Notes: generated from the letters alone by a model not told the origin. A DNA stretch of 64,000 nucleotides from Blautia pseudococcoides (GCF_001689125.2 NZ_CP015405.2:959001-1023000); one strand, 5' to 3'; positions 18,414-28,130 are shown, counted from the first letter of the stretch. Numbers and translations are program-made.

Positions 18414-18976
18414 ACCTCTGTACCGCCGCAGGACTGATCGGAATGGGATTTTTCATTTTCTATGGGGTGCAGAACCGGATTTTTGTATCAAAAGATGCGT
18501 TGGAACTTTTTCTTCATGACTGCGGTATGTGGGCTCCGGTCCTGTTTGTTCTGATCCAGATCATCCAGGTAGTGATCCCCATCCTGCCAGGCGCCATAGG
18601 ATGTCTTGGCGGGGTGCTGATATTTGGCCCTGTATGGGGATTTGTATATAATTACATCGGCATCAGCATTGGCTCTGTATTGGCTTTCCTGCTCTCCAGA
18701 CAGTACGGCAGGCCTTTCGTACGGAATATGATTGGTGAGAAGAATTATGACAAATACATCGGATGGCTGAGTAAGGGGAATGGGTTTGACAAGGCGTTTG
18801 CAGTGGCAATCTTTCTTCCCGTGGCCCCTGACGACCTGTTGTGTTATATTGCAGGACTGACCAGAATGACGTTAAAGAAATTTACAGCCATTATCATTCT
18901 GGGGAAGCCCGGGTCAATTCTCTTATACAGCCTGGGCCTTACAGGTATCATGGAAGTCTTAAAAATGATTTTCTGA
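18383..18976 (+). CDS. TVP38/TMEM64 (VTT domain) membrane protein
   Basis: A 197-residue protein with about six hydrophobic segments and the DedA/VTT core: VIPILPGAIGCLGGVLIFGPVWGF, GSVLAFLLSRQYGR, and FLPVAPDDLLCYIAGLTRM. VTT proteins are linked to lipid scrambling or transport. An AGAGGAGG site directly before 18383 supports this start although it lies within the preceding gene. Its place after two glycosyltransferases suggests that it helps move or use the glycolipid product, which is inference. Confidence 0.85.
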   Translation: METKRTAVLLNLCTAAGLIGMGFFIFYGVQNRIFVSKDALELFLHDCGMWAPVLFVLIQIIQVVIPILPGAIGCLGGVLIFGPVWGFVYNYIGISIGSVLAFLLSRQYGRPFVRNMIGEKNYDKYIGWLSKGNGFDKAFAVAIFLPVAPDDLLCYIAGLTRMTLKKFTAIIILGKPGSILLYSLGLTGIMEVLKMIF

Positions 18977-18983
18977 TAAGAAT

Positions 18984-19030
18984 AACGTCCCTTTTGCGGA
19001 GCATAAAGCTGCGGCAAAAGGGGCGTTTTT
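18984..19030 (+). terminator. Terminator of the glycolipid operon
   Basis: AACGTCCCTTTTGC pairs with GCAAAAGGGGCGTT, followed by T residues, 8 bases after the stop codon. Confidence 0.88.
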
Positions 19031-19232
19031 CCCTGTATAATAGGTAGAGTCAGAGCAGCTACAAAGATACAGTATGCATGAGGGGGTGTCATTTATTGTG
19101 GTAAAATTACAAATAAAAAGAAAAATTGAGGAATGAATATTGTATAAATCCAATGATTCATGTATAATGAAATAGATAATTCTAAGCAATATTAACAATC
19201 TGTATCATACTGTGCGGACGGAAAAGGAAATT

Positions 19233-20232
19233 ATGCGGATTCTCAAATTTAAACAGGTACACTGTAAAAATTGTTATAAGTGTGTACGCCATTGTCCGGT
19301 GAAGGCGATCGGGATCAGGGACCTTGCTCAGACACGGTACTGGTTCTCTCAGACGGCCTGGGCAGCGGGATGAAAGCCAATATTATGGCAACACTCACAG
19401 CAAAAATGCTCTGCACTATGATGATCAAGAAACTGCCTCTTGACGATGACGTGGAGGCTATTGCCAAAACTCTTCCCGTGTGTCATGTGAGGAATATGGC
19501 GTACTCTATCACCGCCCTGAAGATCAGCGGCAGAGAGGCATACCTGGCCCAGAATGACAACCCGGGCCCCTCCTTTTAAGAGATGGAAAGTCCGTGGCAT
19601 ATCCGGAAACCGCGCATAATATCGGGGAAAAAGAAATCCGGGAGGCAGAACTTACCCTGGAAAAAGACGATGTGCTCATTCTCATGTCAGACGGCGTCAC
19701 CAATGCCGGAATGGGAAAGACAACAGATGGAGGGTGGGGGCGGGATGACGTAGTCCGTTTTTGTGAACAAAAATATAAAAAAGATATGTCAGCCCAAGAG
19801 CTGGCAGCCCATATCGCCAGTGCCTGTGTAGACCTGAATTCAGATGAGACAGATGATGATATCACAGTTCTGGTGATTAAATTATGTGAGCGGGCAGTTA
19901 CCAATAAAAGATGAAGCTTTTTTAAAATTATTTTTTGGATCACCCGGAAAGCACATTGTGTGCGGAGGGACCACAGCAGCATTTGTGGCAGATTATCTGG
20001 GTGAGAGTTTAACAGCGCTTGAAGACACCAGATGCGATGATATTCCGGCCATGTCCGCCCTAAAAGGCGTGGATCTGGTGACAGAGGGACTTCTGACCAT
20101 CCGGCGTTTGAATATATATGCCAGGCAAACACGGAACTTCACATAGACGCAGGAGAAAAGCTGCGGCTGACCTATCACCTGAAGGATTGTCTGGAAAAAG
20201 CAGGCAGACATGTGAAGATGAAGATTTGGTAA
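19233..20232 (+). pseudogene. Collapsed ferredoxin-sensor / SpoIIE-type phosphatase genes
   Basis: The first ATG (19233) encodes a 4Fe-4S ferredoxin start, CKNCYKCVRHCPVKAIGIR, typical of the N terminus of hydrogenase-like sensor proteins. After about 19320 the sequence jumps to a PP2C/SpoIIE phosphatase (VLVLSDGLGSGMKA), which continues in three frames: to 19579, 19594-19914 (VLILMSDGVTNAG, DDDITVLVIKL) and 19920-20232 (GKHIVCGGTTA, VDLVTEG, ending VKMKIW). So one internal deletion and at least two frameshifts destroyed a sensor-phosphatase pair that usually sits upstream of the NADH-linked hydrogenase/dehydrogenase genes which follow here intact. Confidence 0.8.
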
Positions 20233-20383
20233 CGGCTCCGTTCCTTGAAAGGATGGGACCGGGCCGAAATATTCGGTAGTCATTTGGCACTTTGGAAGGC
20301 GGACATTCAGCATTTGAATAAAAATGTGGGGGTCTTTCTTCCAGGGTGTCAGAGGTAATATATTATATATAGGAGGGTAATAT

Positions 20384-20863
20384 ATGTTAGACCAATCTTA
20401 CTACGAAAAGGCAGATGAAATCATTGGGCGGTACGGAAAGAAACCGTCATCCCTGATTCCGATCATGCAGGACATTCAGGGTGAATACCGCTATCTGCCG
20501 GGAGAACTGCTCACTTACACTGCACAGCAGATCGGAGTGACAGAAGCAAAAGCTTACAGTGTTGCGACTTTTTATGAAAACTTCTCTTTTGAGCCAAAGG
20601 GAAAATATGTCATCAAGGTCTGCGATGGTACGGCATGTCATGTGAGAAAATCCATGCCTATTCTGGAAGCACTCTACAAAGAACTGGGACTGAGCAAAAA
20701 GAAACACACCACAGAGGATATGATATTTACAGTAGAAACCGTATCCTGTCTGGGAGCATGTGGACTGGCTCCCACCCTTATGGTCAATGAGGAAGTGCAT
20801 CCCAAGATGTCACCGGAAAAAGTAGTTGCGTTAGTGCAGGAATTGAGAGGTGAAGGCGCATGA
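20384..20863 (+). CDS. NuoE-like thioredoxin-fold [2Fe-2S] subunit (HndA/HylA type)
   Basis: A 159-residue subunit of an NAD-linked electron complex. CDGTACHVR (residues around 85) and SCLGACGLAP (around 125) supply the four cysteines of a [2Fe-2S] cluster. It would pass electrons between the flavin subunit encoded next and other clusters. A GGAGGG ribosome site precedes the ATG. The stop overlaps the next start (ATGA). The trio with the formate dehydrogenase suggests the HylABC-Fdh type complex rather than respiratory complex I. Confidence 0.9.
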   Translation: MLDQSYYEKADEIIGRYGKKPSSLIPIMQDIQGEYRYLPGELLTYTAQQIGVTEAKAYSVATFYENFSFEPKGKYVIKVCDGTACHVRKSMPILEALYKELGLSKKKHTTEDMIFTVETVSCLGACGLAPTLMVNEEVHPKMSPEKVVALVQELRGEGA

Positions 20864-22740
20864 TGATTTCAAACAAAGCAGAACTTGACAAGTGCAGGGA
20901 AGCGGCAGAGCAGGAGCTTCAGTCTTATGGATGCAGGATCCTTGTCTGTTCCGGTACAGGATGTATTGCTACGGGTTCCGAGAAAATCTATCGGAAGATG
21001 ATGGAGATTGTTGGTAATACTCCCAATGTCACCATTGAATTTGCACCCCATGATGAAAAAGAGCATGTGGGCGTCAAGAGGACAGGATGCCAGGGATTCT
21101 GTGAATTTGGTCCCCTGGTGCGTATCCAGAAGGGTGACAAAGTGGTGCAGTACATAAAGGTTCAGCCGGATGACTGCCAGGAGATTTTTGACCATACAGT
21201 TATGAGCGACGGCCTTGTGGACAGACTGCTCTACAAGAAAGCGGATAAGACCTATGTACAGCCTGATGAGATTCCGTTTATTGCCAAACAGACACGTGTT
21301 GTTTTGGAAAACTGCGGCAGATTTGATGCGGAGTCTATGGATGAATATATTGCGGCGGGCGGGTTTAAAGCTCTGGAAAAAGTGCTGTTTGACATGAAAC
21401 CTGAGGAGGTTGTGGAGGAAGTAGATCTGTCCGGCCTGCGCGGAAGAGGCGGCGGCGGATTCCCCACCGGAAGGAAATGGAAACAGGTTGCTGCTCAGGA
21501 AGAAAAAGAGCGCTATGTAGTCTGCAACGGTGACGAGGGTGACCCGGGCGCATTCATGGACGGTTCCGTTATGGAAGGTGATCCTTTTAAGCTTATTGAA
21601 GGTATGATGATCGCCGGATATGCAGTAGGTTCCGCTGAGGGATATATTTATGTGCGTGCTGAGTACCCCAACTCTGTGGCAAGACTGAAACATGCCATTG
21701 CAGTGATGGAGGAGAGAAATCTTCTGGGGGACAACATTCTGGGAACAGATTTTGCTTTCCATATGCATATTAACCGGGGCGCCGGTGCCTTTGTCTGCGG
21801 CGAGGGTTCGGCTCTGACTGCTTCCATAGAAGGCAACAGAGGATTCCCGCGTACCAAACCGCCAAGAACGGTTGACCATGGTCTGTGGGCAAAACCAACG
21901 GTTCTGAATAATGTGGAGACCTATGCCAATGTTCCTAAGATCATCTTAAAGGGTCATGAGTGGTTCCGTACTATCGGAACGGAGGGAAGCCCGGGAACCA
22001 AGACCTTCTCCCTTACGGGTTCCATTGAGAATACCGGCCTGATCGAAGTTCCCATGGGAACCACCCTGCGGGAGATCGTTTATGAGATCGGCGGAGGGCT
22101 TCAGGAAGGCTCTGAATTCAAAGCAGTTCAGATTGGCGGACCATCCGGCGGATGTCTGACCACGCAGCATTTGGATGAGCCTCTTGATTTTGACTCCGTT
22201 AAGAAATTTGGCGCCATTGTTGGTTCCGGCGGACTTGTTGTTATGAACACCGACACCTGTATGGTGGAAGTGGCAAGATTTTTCATGAGCTTTACCCAGA
22301 GGGAATCCTGTGGAAAATGTGTTCCCTGCCGTATCGGTACCAAGAGAATGCTGGAGATCCTTGAAAAGATCGTAGCAGGAAAAGGCGAGCCGGAAGACCT
22401 TGACAAGCTGGAAGAAATTGCAAAGAGTGTAAAAGACTTGTCTCTGTGCGGTCTTGGCAAGAGTGCACCCCTTCCTGTACTGAGTACGATCCGTATGTTC
22501 CGCGATGAATATATGGAGCATATTGTGGATAAGAAATGTGCTTCCCATACCTGTACAGCGCTTCGGAACTACTATATCGATCCGGAAAAATGTAAGGGAT
22601 GTACCAAGTGTGCAAGAAATTGCCCGGTTGGCGCCATCACTGGCGAGAAGAAAGAACCGCATACCATCGATACCGCAAAATGTATCAAATGCGGAGCATG
22701 TATAGAGAACTGCAGTTTCGATGCAATTGAGGTAAGATAG
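20860..22740 (+). CDS. NuoF-like NAD/FMN subunit with C-terminal ferredoxin (HndC/HylB type)
   Basis: A 626-residue flavoprotein. The N-terminal thioredoxin-like domain (CSGTGCIATG, TGCQGFCEFG) may hold a [2Fe-2S] cluster; LRGRGGGGFPTGRKW and CNGDEGDPGAFMD form the NAD/FMN site; ESCGKCVPCRIGTKR plus a later cysteine bind a [4Fe-4S] cluster; two CxxCxxCxxxC motifs at the C terminus (CKGCTKCARNC, CIKCGACIENC) bind two more. It would oxidise or reduce NAD(H) and exchange electrons with ferredoxin, possibly by flavin-based bifurcation. ATG at 20860 overlaps the preceding stop; 20863 is also possible. Confidence 0.93.
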   Translation: MMISNKAELDKCREAAEQELQSYGCRILVCSGTGCIATGSEKIYRKMMEIVGNTPNVTIEFAPHDEKEHVGVKRTGCQGFCEFGPLVRIQKGDKVVQYIKVQPDDCQEIFDHTVMSDGLVDRLLYKKADKTYVQPDEIPFIAKQTRVVLENCGRFDAESMDEYIAAGGFKALEKVLFDMKPEEVVEEVDLSGLRGRGGGGFPTGRKWKQVAAQEEKERYVVCNGDEGDPGAFMDGSVMEGDPFKLIEGMMIAGYAVGSAEGYIYVRAEYPNSVARLKHAIAVMEERNLLGDNILGTDFAFHMHINRGAGAFVCGEGSALTASIEGNRGFPRTKPPRTVDHGLWAKPTVLNNVETYANVPKIILKGHEWFRTIGTEGSPGTKTFSLTGSIENTGLIEVPMGTTLREIVYEIGGGLQEGSEFKAVQIGGPSGGCLTTQHLDEPLDFDSVKKFGAIVGSGGLVVMNTDTCMVEVARFFMSFTQRESCGKCVPCRIGTKRMLEILEKIVAGKGEPEDLDKLEEIAKSVKDLSLCGLGKSAPLPVLSTIRMFRDEYMEHIVDKKCASHTCTALRNYYIDPEKCKGCTKCARNCPVGAITGEKKEPHTIDTAKCIKCGACIENCSFDAIEVR

Positions 22741-22751
22741 GAGGAGAGAGA

Positions 22752-25448
22752 ATGATTCATGTTACGATAGACGGAATTCCTGTAGAAGTCGAGAAGGGTA
22801 CTACCATCTTACAGGCTGCAGAGAAAGCCGGTGTGAAAATCCCTACATTATGTTATATCAAAGACCTGCTTCCTGACGGTTCCTGCCGTATGTGTATGGT
22901 GGAGATCGAGAACAGAGGAAGAAAGAAAATGGATACCGCATGTTCCTGCCACGTAAGTGAGGGCGATGTGATTGAGACCATGAGTGAGAAAGTGGTGGAG
23001 TCCAGAAGGACGATCCTGAACCTGCTTTTGTCCAATCACAAGACAGACTGCTTCTCCTGTGCTCAGAACGGCAGATGTAAGCTGCAGGATTACTGTGTGG
23101 AATACGGCGTAGAGAAAACCACCTTTGCGGGAGAGATGACAGAGTTCCCGGTGGATGACTCCAATCCGTTCTTTACTTATGATCCCAATCTGTGTATCCT
23201 CTGCCACAGATGTGTGAATACCTGTAATAAAGTGGTAGGACGCGGAGCCATTGACACCATGGAACGAGGATTTGAGTCCTCAGTGGGAACACCGTTCGGT
23301 GTGCCGATCAGAAAGAGTACCTGCGAGTCCTGCGGAAACTGTGTGGAGGCATGTCCTACCGGAGCACTTTCCTCCAAGAGAAGAAAATCCTTCCGTCCGT
23401 GGCAGATTGACAAGAAGGTCCTTACCACCTGCCCGCACTGCGGTACCGGATGCCAGTTCTATCTGGTGGTAAAAGACAACAAGGTAGTGGACGTGGAACC
23501 AGCCAACGGACCGTCCAATAAAAATCTGCTCTGCGTAAAAGGACGCAGCGGTTCCTTTGACTTTGTACATTCTGCTGACCGAGTGAAATATCCGCTCATC
23601 AAGAACAAAGAGACCGGAGAATTTGAGCGGGCAAGCTGGGACGAGGCACTGGATCTGGTGGCTTCCAAATTCATGGAGATCAAGAGACAGTATGGCTCAG
23701 AATCCCTGGCAGGCTTTGCATGTTCCCGTTCCCCTAACGAGGATATCTACATGGTCCAGAAGATGGTGAGAACCTGCTTTGGAACCAATAATACAGATAA
23801 CTGTGCACGTGTATGCCATTCTGCATCTGTTGCAGGCCTTGCTATGACACTGGGTTCAGGCGCTATGACTAACCCGGTTGCGGATATCACCCAGAAACCG
23901 GATCTGATCATGATGGTAGGCTCCAACCCGGAGGAAGCACATCCGGTTATTGGTATGCAGATTCGTCAGGCTGTGCAGAGGGGCTGTAAATTGATCGTGG
24001 TTGACCCCCGTGACATTGACCTGTCCAAGAAAGCAGACATCCATCTGAAATTAAGACCAGGTACCAATGTTGCATTTGCCAACGGTATTATGCATGTGAT
24101 CATCGAGGAAGGCCTTCAGGATATGAAGTTCATCGAAGAGAGAACAGAAGGCTATGAGAAGATCAAAGAAATTGTAAAAGATTATACCCCGGAAAGAGTT
24201 GGGGAAATCTGCCATATAGACCCTGATGATCTGAGACGAGCTGCCATCATGTACGCGAAAGCGGACAAAGCTCCGATCATCTACTGTCTGGGTGTTACGG
24301 AGCACTCCACCGGTACGGAGGGCGTTATGTCCATGTCCAACATGGCTCTGCTGGCAGGCAAGCTTGGACGTGAGGGATGCGGCGTCAACCCGATCCGCGG
24401 ACAGAACAATGTACAGGGAGCCTGCGACATGGGAGCAGGCCCGAAAGATTATCCGGGATATCAGAAAGTGGAAAATCCGGAAGTACGGGAGAAATTCGAG
24501 AAGGCATGGGGTGTGAAGCTGAATCCAAACAATGGCCTTCACTCCACAGAAGTATTCCCGGCTGCTATTGAAGGAAAAGTGAAAGGCCTGTACATTTACG
24601 GTGAAGATCCCATTGTCACAGACCCGGATACCCACCACATTATCAAAGCGCTGGAAAACCTTGATTTCTTTGTGATCCAGGAGCTGTTCATGACAGAGAC
24701 CGCGCAGTATGCGGACGTTATCCTTCCCGGTGTCAGCTATGCAGAGAAAGAGGGTACCTTTACCAATACAGAGCGCCGTGTGCAGAGAGTGCGCCCGGCA
24801 GTGAAGCTGGATGGTGAAATGAGACTGGATACAGATATCATCATTGACCTGATGAACCGTATGGGCTATGAGCAGCCGCATCTGACCTCCGCTGAGATCA
24901 TGGATGAGATCGCATCCGTGACTCCAAGCTACGGTGGAATCAGTCATGCAAGGCTGGATGCAGGTGAGAGTCTGCAGTGGCCGTGTCCGACCAAGGACCA
25001 TCCTGGAACCCCGATCCTGCATGTGGGCAAATTCTCAAGAGGACTTGCCATGTTTTATCCTGCAGAGTATGTTCCGTCCGCAGAGCTTCCGGATGAGGAA
25101 TATCCGATCATCATGATGACAGGCCGTATGCTGTATCACTATACCACAAGAGCCATGACCGGAAGAACACCGGGCCTGATGGAAATCCAGGGCACCTCTT
25201 ATATTGAGATGAACTACAAAGATGCGGATGCACTGGGAATCAGAAATGGTGACAAGGTAAAAGTATCTTCCAGGCGTGGTCAGATTGAATCCACTGCCAG
25301 AGTCGGACGCAAGGTTTCTCAGGGTGAGTCCTGGATGCCGTTCCACTTCCCGGATGGAAATGCAAACTGGCTGACCAATGCGGCACTGGACAAATATGCG
25401 AGAATACCGGAATACAAGGTATGCGCGATCAAAATTGAAAAGGCATAA
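22752..25448 (+). CDS. fdhA: Formate dehydrogenase catalytic subunit (cysteine type)
   Basis: An 898-residue molybdo/tungsto enzyme converting formate and CO2. Residues 1-80 are a [2Fe-2S] ferredoxin (C34, C45, C48, C64); H96-C100-C103-C109 is the His-Cys3 [4Fe-4S] site; C148-C158 and C191-C201 are two more clusters; C227, C230, C234 and C261 bind the proximal cluster. The molybdopterin domain has C355-H356 in DNCARVCHS, so the metal ligand is cysteine, not selenocysteine. The C-terminal dinucleotide-binding domain includes MTGRMLYHYTTRAMTGR. Eleven bases separate it from the NuoF-like gene. Likely forms an NAD/ferredoxin-linked formate dehydrogenase as in acetogens. Confidence 0.93.
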   Translation: MIHVTIDGIPVEVEKGTTILQAAEKAGVKIPTLCYIKDLLPDGSCRMCMVEIENRGRKKMDTACSCHVSEGDVIETMSEKVVESRRTILNLLLSNHKTDCFSCAQNGRCKLQDYCVEYGVEKTTFAGEMTEFPVDDSNPFFTYDPNLCILCHRCVNTCNKVVGRGAIDTMERGFESSVGTPFGVPIRKSTCESCGNCVEACPTGALSSKRRKSFRPWQIDKKVLTTCPHCGTGCQFYLVVKDNKVVDVEPANGPSNKNLLCVKGRSGSFDFVHSADRVKYPLIKNKETGEFERASWDEALDLVASKFMEIKRQYGSESLAGFACSRSPNEDIYMVQKMVRTCFGTNNTDNCARVCHSASVAGLAMTLGSGAMTNPVADITQKPDLIMMVGSNPEEAHPVIGMQIRQAVQRGCKLIVVDPRDIDLSKKADIHLKLRPGTNVAFANGIMHVIIEEGLQDMKFIEERTEGYEKIKEIVKDYTPERVGEICHIDPDDLRRAAIMYAKADKAPIIYCLGVTEHSTGTEGVMSMSNMALLAGKLGREGCGVNPIRGQNNVQGACDMGAGPKDYPGYQKVENPEVREKFEKAWGVKLNPNNGLHSTEVFPAAIEGKVKGLYIYGEDPIVTDPDTHHIIKALENLDFFVIQELFMTETAQYADVILPGVSYAEKEGTFTNTERRVQRVRPAVKLDGEMRLDTDIIIDLMNRMGYEQPHLTSAEIMDEIASVTPSYGGISHARLDAGESLQWPCPTKDHPGTPILHVGKFSRGLAMFYPAEYVPSAELPDEEYPIIMMTGRMLYHYTTRAMTGRTPGLMEIQGTSYIEMNYKDADALGIRNGDKVKVSSRRGQIESTARVGRKVSQGESWMPFHFPDGNANWLTNAALDKYARIPEYKVCAIKIEKA

Positions 25449-25476
25449 GTAACGATCCGGTTGACGGAATCGTTAC
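25449..25476. repeat. GTAACGAT hairpin between fdhA and moeA
   Basis: GTAACGAT and ATCGTTAC are exact complements around a CCGG-TTGA-CGGA segment that continues the stem with one mismatch. It resembles the GTAAC-type palindromes seen elsewhere in this window. Confidence 0.55.
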
Positions 25477-25498
25477 AGGCTTAACGGAGACAACAGAT

Positions 25499-26734
25499 AT
25501 GGCACAGAACTATCCAAAGAGAATTGAAATGCAGGAAGGCATAGACCTGCTCCTCTCTCATACAGAGAGGATGGGACGGGAAAAGGTGGCAGTCAATGAG
25601 GCCTACGGCAGGATTTTAGCCTGCCGGATACGGGCAAAAGAAAATATCCCTCCCTTTGACCGCTCTCCCTATGACGGCTATGCCATCCGCTCTGCGGATG
25701 TTGCAGGTGCAGGACATGACACGCCGGTGACTCTGAGAATTATCGAGGAGGTACCGGCGGGGCATGCCCCCGAAAAAGTGTTAGGGCCTATGGAGGCAGT
25801 AAAAATACTGACCGGAGCGCCTATCCCTCAGGGAGCCGATGCTGTGGAAAAATATGAAGACACTTCCTTTACTGAAAAGGAAGTGTGTTTCTTTTCCCCC
25901 ATTGCTTCAGGGAGCAACATCGTAAAAGCAGGGGAAGATGTAAAAAAAGGCGAGATTGTCATGGAGGAAGGCGAGTATCTAAGCCCGGCATCTGTGGGAC
26001 TTCTTGCAGGACTTGGGTATGGAGAGGCGGAAGTCTTCAAAAAACCTACAGTCCGGATCATCAGTACCGGGGACGAGCTTCTGCAGGTATCGGAGGAGCT
26101 GAAACCAGGTAAAATAAGAAACAGCAGTGCCTATATGCTGCAGGGATTTCTGCGGCAGTGGGGAATTACAGCGGATATTTACGGAATTGTCAGGGACGAC
26201 CAGGCAGCGATCGAGGAGGCACTGACAACATGTCTTCAGGATGCGGACTGTGTTATCACAACCGGAGGTGCATCTGTGGGGGACTATGATCTGGCCCTTG
26301 CCTCCATGGAGGGGATAGGAGCAGAGGTGCTTTTCTGGCAGGTGAAGATGAAACCGGGAATGGCAACTTTGGCGTCTGTGAAGGACGGAAAACTACTTTT
26401 AGGGCTTTCCGGCAACCCTTCCGCGGCGGCGGCGGCGCTGTTTTTGCTGGGGCTTCCCGCATTCCGCAAAATGTGCGGCAAAAAGGAATACAAAGTGCCC
26501 TGCATTCCCGTATGTCTTCCGGATGGATTTCCGAAGAAGAGTCCCGGAGGAAGGATCATTCCGGGTATTCTGGAATTTGATCGGGGCAGGGTATGTTTAA
26601 ACACCAGGAAGAATCAGGCAAACGGTATGGTCAGTCCATGGGGCGGCTGTAATCTGATCGGTATGATCCCCAAAGGTTCCGGCGTGCTTTTGCCGGGGAC
26701 GACCATTGATGCGCTGTATCTGGGAGAGAACTAG
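25499..26734 (+). CDS. moeA: Molybdopterin molybdenumtransferase MoeA
   Basis: A 411-residue enzyme inserting molybdenum (or tungsten) into adenylylated molybdopterin. Family motifs: PPFDRSPYDGYAI near residue 53, VKILTGAPIPQGADAVEKYED, ISTGDEL, TTGGASVGDYD and GLSGNPSAA. Located 50 bases after the molybdoenzyme gene and followed by MobA and MobB functions, it supplies cofactor to the formate dehydrogenase. Length is normal for MoeA. Confidence 0.93.
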   Translation: MAQNYPKRIEMQEGIDLLLSHTERMGREKVAVNEAYGRILACRIRAKENIPPFDRSPYDGYAIRSADVAGAGHDTPVTLRIIEEVPAGHAPEKVLGPMEAVKILTGAPIPQGADAVEKYEDTSFTEKEVCFFSPIASGSNIVKAGEDVKKGEIVMEEGEYLSPASVGLLAGLGYGEAEVFKKPTVRIISTGDELLQVSEELKPGKIRNSSAYMLQGFLRQWGITADIYGIVRDDQAAIEEALTTCLQDADCVITTGGASVGDYDLALASMEGIGAEVLFWQVKMKPGMATLASVKDGKLLLGLSGNPSAAAAALFLLGLPAFRKMCGKKEYKVPCIPVCLPDGFPKKSPGGRIIPGILEFDRGRVCLNTRKNQANGMVSPWGGCNLIGMIPKGSGVLLPGTTIDALYLGEN

Positions 26735-26831
26735 ATGAGAGCAGGTTTAAACGGATGTTCCGGCAGTGTGAAAAGGGCGTTTGCAGCAGCAGCTATGGTG
26801 TCAGCTTAGGATATGAGCGAGGTTTAGGTGT

Positions 26832-28130
26832 ATGATAAAGACAGCAGCAGGGATTCTGGTTGGAGGAAAGAGCAGCAGAATGGGAAGAAATAAGGCGTCC
26901 CTTACATGGAACGGGAACACATTTCTGCACACTCTTATAGATGTCTGCCGGGATTTCCCCGAAATCTATGTTTCGGTGGATGATAGGAGTAAATATCAGG
27001 ATTTATCCTGCACGGTTGTGGAGGATGAGGAGAGAGAATACGGCCCCTTAGAGGGGATTTACCAGATATTAAAGCAAATGGATGCACCGTATGCTGTGAT
27101 GCTTGCCACTGACATGCCCATGATAAGCCCGGAATTTCTGCAGGCGCTGGTGTCACGTCTTACCGGTGAGGAAGACTGCCTGGTGCTCAGAAAAGAAGGA
27201 AGGCCTCAGCCTCTGTGCAGTGTGTACGCGAAACGGGTTCTTCCCACGGTGGAAAAAATGCGCAGAAACCGGGAACACAAGCCCGGACTTCTGTTCCAAC
27301 GGGTGAATACCAGGTATGTGGATCTGGAAGAATTGGGATTTGGAGAGGCAGTCATTGCCAATGTGAACACACCTGAAGAATATGAACAGCTCTGTTTTCG
27401 TTATGGCAGACGACTTCAGGAATTTGCCCCTTTTGTCAGGAAAAAATTAAGCCATGGAAAAGTACTGGTATGTTATCTGGACGGAGTGGGGTACCGGATG
27501 TATAAAAGTGCAGTGGACAAAGGCAGTGTGCCCTTTATGAGCCGCAGTTTTTCCGTGATTCCGGTGAGGACCGTGGAGCCGCCGGTGACCAATCCTGCCA
27601 TGGCAACCATGATAACAGGGGAACTGCCTGTTGTGCACGGCGTATATTCCAGAAAAGACAGGGAACTGCGGGTTCCCACTTTGTTTTCAAAAAGGAGCAG
27701 GGAGGATACTGCCTTTTTGGAGGGAGATACCAGAATTTTAAAGACAGAACTGCCGCCAAGACTCCATGTGGCGGCAAAAGGAAAAGGATGCGATCATTGG
27801 ATTTACCAGGCTGCATGCAGAGCAGCCAAAGAAGGAAAATCGTTTATTTTTGCCCATTTCCATGAGATTGATGACGCGGCCCATGCGTTTGGTCCGTACA
27901 GTTCTGCGTGTATGGAAAAACTGGAAGAGGCGGACAGATATATAGAGGGACTTTCTAAAATTTTTTCCGGAGAGATCCTGCTGATCAGCGACCATGGAAT
28001 GCATGAGACCCGGGACGGAGGCAATCACGGGGAAAGCGTCCTCCCGTGTGCCGTTAAAGATAAGCATGAGAGATCATCCTGTCTGTATGCCATGGAGGAC
28101 ATGCTTGCAATCTGGGGTGAGCGGATATGA
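26832..28130 (+). CDS. MobA guanylyltransferase fused to a phosphodiesterase/nucleotide pyrophosphatase domain
   Basis: Residues 1-185 are MobA-like: ILVGGKSSRMGRNK (8-21) binds GTP and LATDMPM (91-97) holds the metal aspartate; MobA attaches GMP to molybdopterin. Residues 205-432 match the alkaline-phosphatase superfamily (type I phosphodiesterase/NPP): D217 in LDGVG, candidate nucleophile T253 in PPVTNPAMATM, D347 and H351 in HEIDDAAHAFGP, D387-H388 in ISDHGM, and H399 in NHGE. All expected metal ligands are present, so both halves look active. Standard MobA is about 190 residues; the extra domain is unusual. Sits between moeA and mobB functions; the next start overlaps its stop. Confidence 0.87.
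   Translation: MIKTAAGILVGGKSSRMGRNKASLTWNGNTFLHTLIDVCRDFPEIYVSVDDRSKYQDLSCTVVEDEEREYGPLEGIYQILKQMDAPYAVMLATDMPMISPEFLQALVSRLTGEEDCLVLRKEGRPQPLCSVYAKRVLPTVEKMRRNREHKPGLLFQRVNTRYVDLEELGFGEAVIANVNTPEEYEQLCFRYGRRLQEFAPFVRKKLSHGKVLVCYLDGVGYRMYKSAVDKGSVPFMSRSFSVIPVRTVEPPVTNPAMATMITGELPVVHGVYSRKDRELRVPTLFSKRSREDTAFLEGDTRILKTELPPRLHVAAKGKGCDHWIYQAACRAAKEGKSFIFAHFHEIDDAAHAFGPYSSACMEKLEEADRYIEGLSKIFSGEILLISDHGMHETRDGGNHGESVLPCAVKDKHERSSCLYAMEDMLAIWGERI

Noticed and set aside
22752..25448. Selenocysteine codon in formate dehydrogenase
   Set aside because: The active-site codon encodes cysteine (C355) and there is no in-frame TGA.
26735..26831. 24-codon frame between moeA and the MobA fusion
   Set aside because: No ribosome site or recognisable sequence; more likely spacer.
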